Of a stretch of 64,000 nt of DNA, positions 34,743 through 64,000 are shown in pieces (position 1 is the first letter of the stretch; each line of letters starts with the position of its first letter). The notes under the pieces are model-generated. The model saw nothing but the letters and a program-made list of their open reading frames with translations. It searched no databases and was not told the DNA's origin. The DNA is taken from assembly GCF_016808335.1 (NCBI RefSeq), contig NC_053141.1:21089924-21153923 (forward strand). Direction: 5' to 3'. Position numbers and translations under genes: made by a program. The DNA is from Panicum virgatum. Taxonomy: Eukaryota > Streptophyta > Magnoliopsida > Poales > Poaceae.

Positions 34743-35452
34743 TGATGAGGACTCGTGGGGGATTTTCCAATCTTTCGGTGAGGACGAACTGGATAACTCG
34801 ATTTGAGGGGAAGAGAAGACATTGACGGCCCGACTTCAGCAATCCAGAGGCGCTGCACCTTAGCAACCGATACACCTTCTCCCTAGTCGCCACGCCCTTG
34901 CGATGCGCGACACTGGCCACGAGGGCACCTGTCGTGCAAGCAAATCGAAGAACTCGCAAGAACAAGTAAACATGTACTGAAATCGCAAGAGGAAAATCAA
35001 GAACTCAGTCTGGATTGATCGAATAAAGGAGGAGTTCCGAATACAAGAAGACGGATGGTCTCTACAACACACGCGCTTACATGAAGTTGCAAAGGCAAAC
35101 TTACATCTAAACAAAACCCAACCCCTCCATGGTGACGGCTAGGGTTATAAGTAGAAGAGAGGTGACCTAACCCTAGGACGCACCCAATGTGGGTTTAACC
35201 AGATACACGGCCCATTGGGCCAAATAGGGTGGCGCAGCACCGTTGAGTGATAAACCCGGATACTCTGGGTATGGGTCCGGAGACTCTGGGAGGACGTTCG
35301 GACATCCGGACCTCGGCCCGGATACTCTAGGTTTAGGCCCGGAGACTCCGGGTTGACGTTCGGACATTCGGTCGTCATCCTGGATACTCCGGGGTTAGGC
35401 CCGGAGACTCTGAATTTTCGCCTGAAGGAAGCCTTGACGGTTTGCTTTCACA
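34743..35452 (-). mobile_element. LTR with internal 62-bp minisatellite
   Basis: On the - strand it starts TGTGAAAGCAAACCGTC (35452) and ends CCTCATCA (34743), followed by the primer site. It is 710 bp with TG..CA termini. Internal-type coding sequence is found on the far side too (35453-35722), so this LTR is also flanked by internal DNA on both sides. Confidence 0.55.
35255..35420. repeat. Minisatellite, 62-bp unit, about 2.7 copies
   Basis: Units start at 35255, 35317 and 35379 with cccggatactct-type words. Each carries cggagactc about 30 bases later, and the first two carry gacgttcggaca. Divergence is about 15 percent by eye. It lies within the LTR. Confidence 0.85.
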
Positions 35453-35722
35453 AGTTGGTGCTATCCTGCTCTTCGAATCCAACCCACGCGAATGCCCTCC
35501 CCTTCTTATCTTCTCCATCACACCTAAGCAAAACAAGAGTACGCGTGTTTCCATTTTTTTTAAATATAATGGACAAGAGTTTAAGAATGAATTTACTTGA
35601 TGATTGAGTTGTCGTGCACGAGCGCGAGTAATAGGGCCAAGTGTTGGAGATGTCGCGGCTGCTGGTGTAGGTGGTGGTGTGGATGTATCGTTGGTGTTGA
35701 TGTCCTCATCACCTTTAACCAC
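35453..35722 (-). pseudogene. Retrotransposon polyprotein C-terminal fragment
   Basis: On the - strand, MVKGDEDINTNDTSTPPP, then GPITRARARQLNHQVNSFL: a Pro/Thr-rich tail with the GPITRARAR motif seen at the C-terminus of some grass gypsy polyproteins. It stops at the LTR boundary. Lineage is uncertain. Confidence 0.45.
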
Positions 35723-35867
35723 ATAATTAGAGGTGGCAAGAATAATCTATATTCAGTTCAAACGCGGTCATGGTGTATTGTGCCCAAGTTTTTGCCCACA
35801 CCCTATGTCACGTGTGATGCGGCTCATTCGTTTGTACACGGACTGACGGACTAGGGTTTTTTGTGTA

Positions 35868-37675
35868 GAGAAAATTGGAATTTTGCCCCTATAGGAAGCA
35901 GGTTTCGCTGGAATGCCATTGAAGTTGTGGATTTCGCTGGAAAGCCCTTATCAACATTGTCCTTCGTCACGATATAATGCCATTTGTCGATGTGTGACCA
36001 TTTCACAAAATATGCAGCTCATTTTTTTACCTGCATGGACTCTTTTGCCCCTGCCCAGGGTTCCCCCAGGGTTCCCCAAACCGTTGGTAACCAGACCGGT
36101 TCCGGTTTGGTCCGGTATGAAACCGGTCCAAATTCAAAATTTAAATTTAAATTCAAAAAAATGAAAAATTCCTAAAAAATTCCTAAAAATATTTCAAGGT
36201 GCGACGAATCTAATGGTGTCAAATTTTCTCAAAAATTCGTTCATTTAGTATAGTTTGCGGGGATTTGAAGTTAAAAAAAAGCGTGCATACAAAAGTATAC
36301 AAATACAATGTAAAAGTAGTACAAAAGAGGGCTGGAGGGTTCATTTAGACTAAAATATGTTTTTACAAATATTTATTTAGTATACTTTGCGGGCATTTGA
36401 ATTTAAACCAAAAAAGAAAAAAATTTGAATTTGACCGATTACCAGTCAAACCGACTGGTTACCAGACAAACCGGCCGGTATACCGGACAAACCGACCGGT
36501 ATACCGGTCGGAACCAGTTGAACGGCGAAGTTTGAATTCAAATTTGAATTCCACCGATTCCGATCGGTAATCGGTTAAACCGGACCGGTATACCGGAGCC
36601 CGACGGTTACTGTTAGCGGTCGGATATGTTAACCCTGCCCGTGCCTCGTCTCTCTTATCCTTTCCTCGTCCGTCTGTTCACGGGAGCCGGTCTTCCTCCC
36701 GTTTCTTCCTCGAGTTGGGCCGCTCTCCGCCTCTCCCCCACGGAGCAGCTGCCCCGCGGCCGCCGCCGCCACCGCCCCCAGGAGTCGGCTCCCGGCGCCC
36801 CGCGGCCGGCACCCCGCGGCCGTCGCCCCCAGGATCCGTCGCCCCAAAGGATCCGCCGCCCAAAGGAGCCGGCGCCGCCAGGATCTGCCGCCCCAAGGAG
36901 CCGCCGCCCCTACCGCGCCGCCGTCGGCGAAGCGCGTCCTCCCCTCCTCTGCACGCCCGATCCAGAGGTGAGGTGAGGTTTAGAAGCTCTAAAGTGATGA
37001 TTGATTTGTCCAAACGGTGTCATAGTGAATTTCACATTTGTGATCCTTTTGCATTTTCTTCTTTAGATCTTTTGGGCCCGTATTTGGGTTCTTCCTGAGG
37101 TGGTTGATACCCCTTGAAGCAACCCAGGCAGCAGTGGGTGTAGTAGTCTGTCTCCTAGCACTGGATGTACAGGTATGTAGATCAGTCAGTGCTGTCACCT
37201 GCAGTAATGTAGAAATCAGAACACTGCCAGAATTCAAAAATCTAGTACATTCAAACAAAAAAAAAATTAAACGGTAAGTTGAATATACCATAACAATAGT
37301 TGAATTATGCTGCTTTCAACCATTAATATGCCAAGGGCAATCTGGTGCCATGCACTTTCCAATAAATCTGTCTTTGTCTGTTCTATAGTCATGCTGAATT
37401 TTTTCTTCGCTGCAGGGCACAGGAGCAGTACAAAAACAGGGGGTAACGGGAGTACCGTGAGATAACGGAGGGACAGGATAAGAGATGCTGGCAGGGGCAT
37501 AAGCGTCCATCCAAGTTAAAAAAATGAGCTGCAGATTTTGTGAACTGGTCAAATGAGCTGAAATGGCATTATAGCGTGAAGGACAACGTTGATAAGGACA
37601 TTCCAGCGAAACCCACAAGTTCGATGGCATTCCAGTGAAACCCGCTTTCCATAGGGGCAAAATTCCAATTTTCTC
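35868..37675. mobile_element. Mutator-like element (MULE) with about 190-bp TIRs and 10-bp TSD
   Basis: The left terminal repeat (about 35868-36059, starting gagaaaattggaattttgcc) is matched in inverted orientation by about 37488-37675, ending in the complement. Similarity runs the whole length (for example tttcgctggaatg, ttatcaac.ttgtccttc, cagctcattttttta). TTTTTGTGTA flanks both ends (35858-35867 and 37676-37685), a Mutator-type duplication. Total 1808 bp. No transposase is encoded, so it is non-autonomous. The interior holds a ccggt-rich repeat (36080-36620), a GC-rich block (36620-36975) and intron-like DNA, so it may be a Pack-MULE. Its right end lies about 96 bp upstream of the mEF-G start codon. 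Confidence 0.85.
36626..36976 (+). CDS. Pro/Arg-rich ORF inside the MULE, doubtful
   Basis: 116 codons starting MLTLPVPRLSYPFLVRLF, then low-complexity Pro/Arg/Ala (RRPQDPSPQRIRRPKEP). The high GC and repeated 'ccgccgccccaagga'-type words explain the open frame. It could be a captured leader or exon of a host gene; I see no known domain. Probably non-coding. Confidence 0.2.
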   Translation: MLTLPVPRLSYPFLVRLFTGAGLPPVSSSSWAALRLSPTEQLPRGRRRHRPQESAPGAPRPAPRGRRPQDPSPQRIRRPKEPAPPGSAAPRSRRPYRAAVGEARPPLLCTPDPEVR

Positions 37676-37771
37676 TTTTTGTGTACTCCGAGAACAAGTC
37701 CACCAAAATTCCAAAACCCCACGTCGCATCGCGCCGCCGCCAGTGCCGCTACTGCCGAGAAATTTGCGGCG

Positions 37772-64000
<26,229 letters not shown>

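Overview
This is nuclear DNA of a grass (Poaceae). The evidence is a satellite whose core resembles maize CentC and rice CentO, many grass-type MITEs (Stowaway, Tourist, hAT-like), Ty1/copia and Ty3/gypsy elements with tRNA-Met primer sites, and spliced plant genes with a GC-rich 5' end falling to AT-rich 3'. I cannot fix the species; a PACMAD grass is my guess. Everything is read by eye, so identities and boundaries are estimates unless a target-site duplication (TSD) fixes them.

Layout: (1) 1-5306 is a tandem satellite of about 166 bp running off the left edge, ending in a copia fragment. (2) 6.1-14.1 kb holds MITEs and one intronless P-class PPR gene (7417-9828). (3) 14.1-37.7 kb is a nested repeat island: a chromovirus gypsy remnant arranged internal-LTR-internal, a hairpin MITE, a CBSX-like gene fragment, a CACTA Ulp1-protease remnant cut by the LTR of a Tat-type gypsy element, a spliced ORF antisense to that Tat element, a degenerate SIRE-like copia element, a Tekay-like LTR, another copia/gypsy-like LTR with a 62-bp minisatellite, and a 1.8-kb Mutator-like element. 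(4) 37772-64000 is one 20-exon gene for mitochondrial elongation factor G (mEF-G1), with 757 codons visible and the stop just past the right edge.

The mEF-G gene is the main host gene. Its introns carry at least ten transposons: an LTR-like block, two RTE-type LINE pieces in opposite orientation, a complete 5.8-kb copia element, a 1.6-kb non-autonomous LTR element, hAT-like elements, a Tourist-like element and Stowaway MITEs. All 20 exons still join in frame at GT..AG sites. Its 5' flank is a Mutator-like element ending about 96 bp before the ATG.

The two host genes have no operon-like relation, though both are predicted organellar gene-expression factors. The other coding sequence is transposon-derived and mostly broken, with several stops at positions where conserved Trp or Gln codons would be expected, as cytosine deamination would produce.
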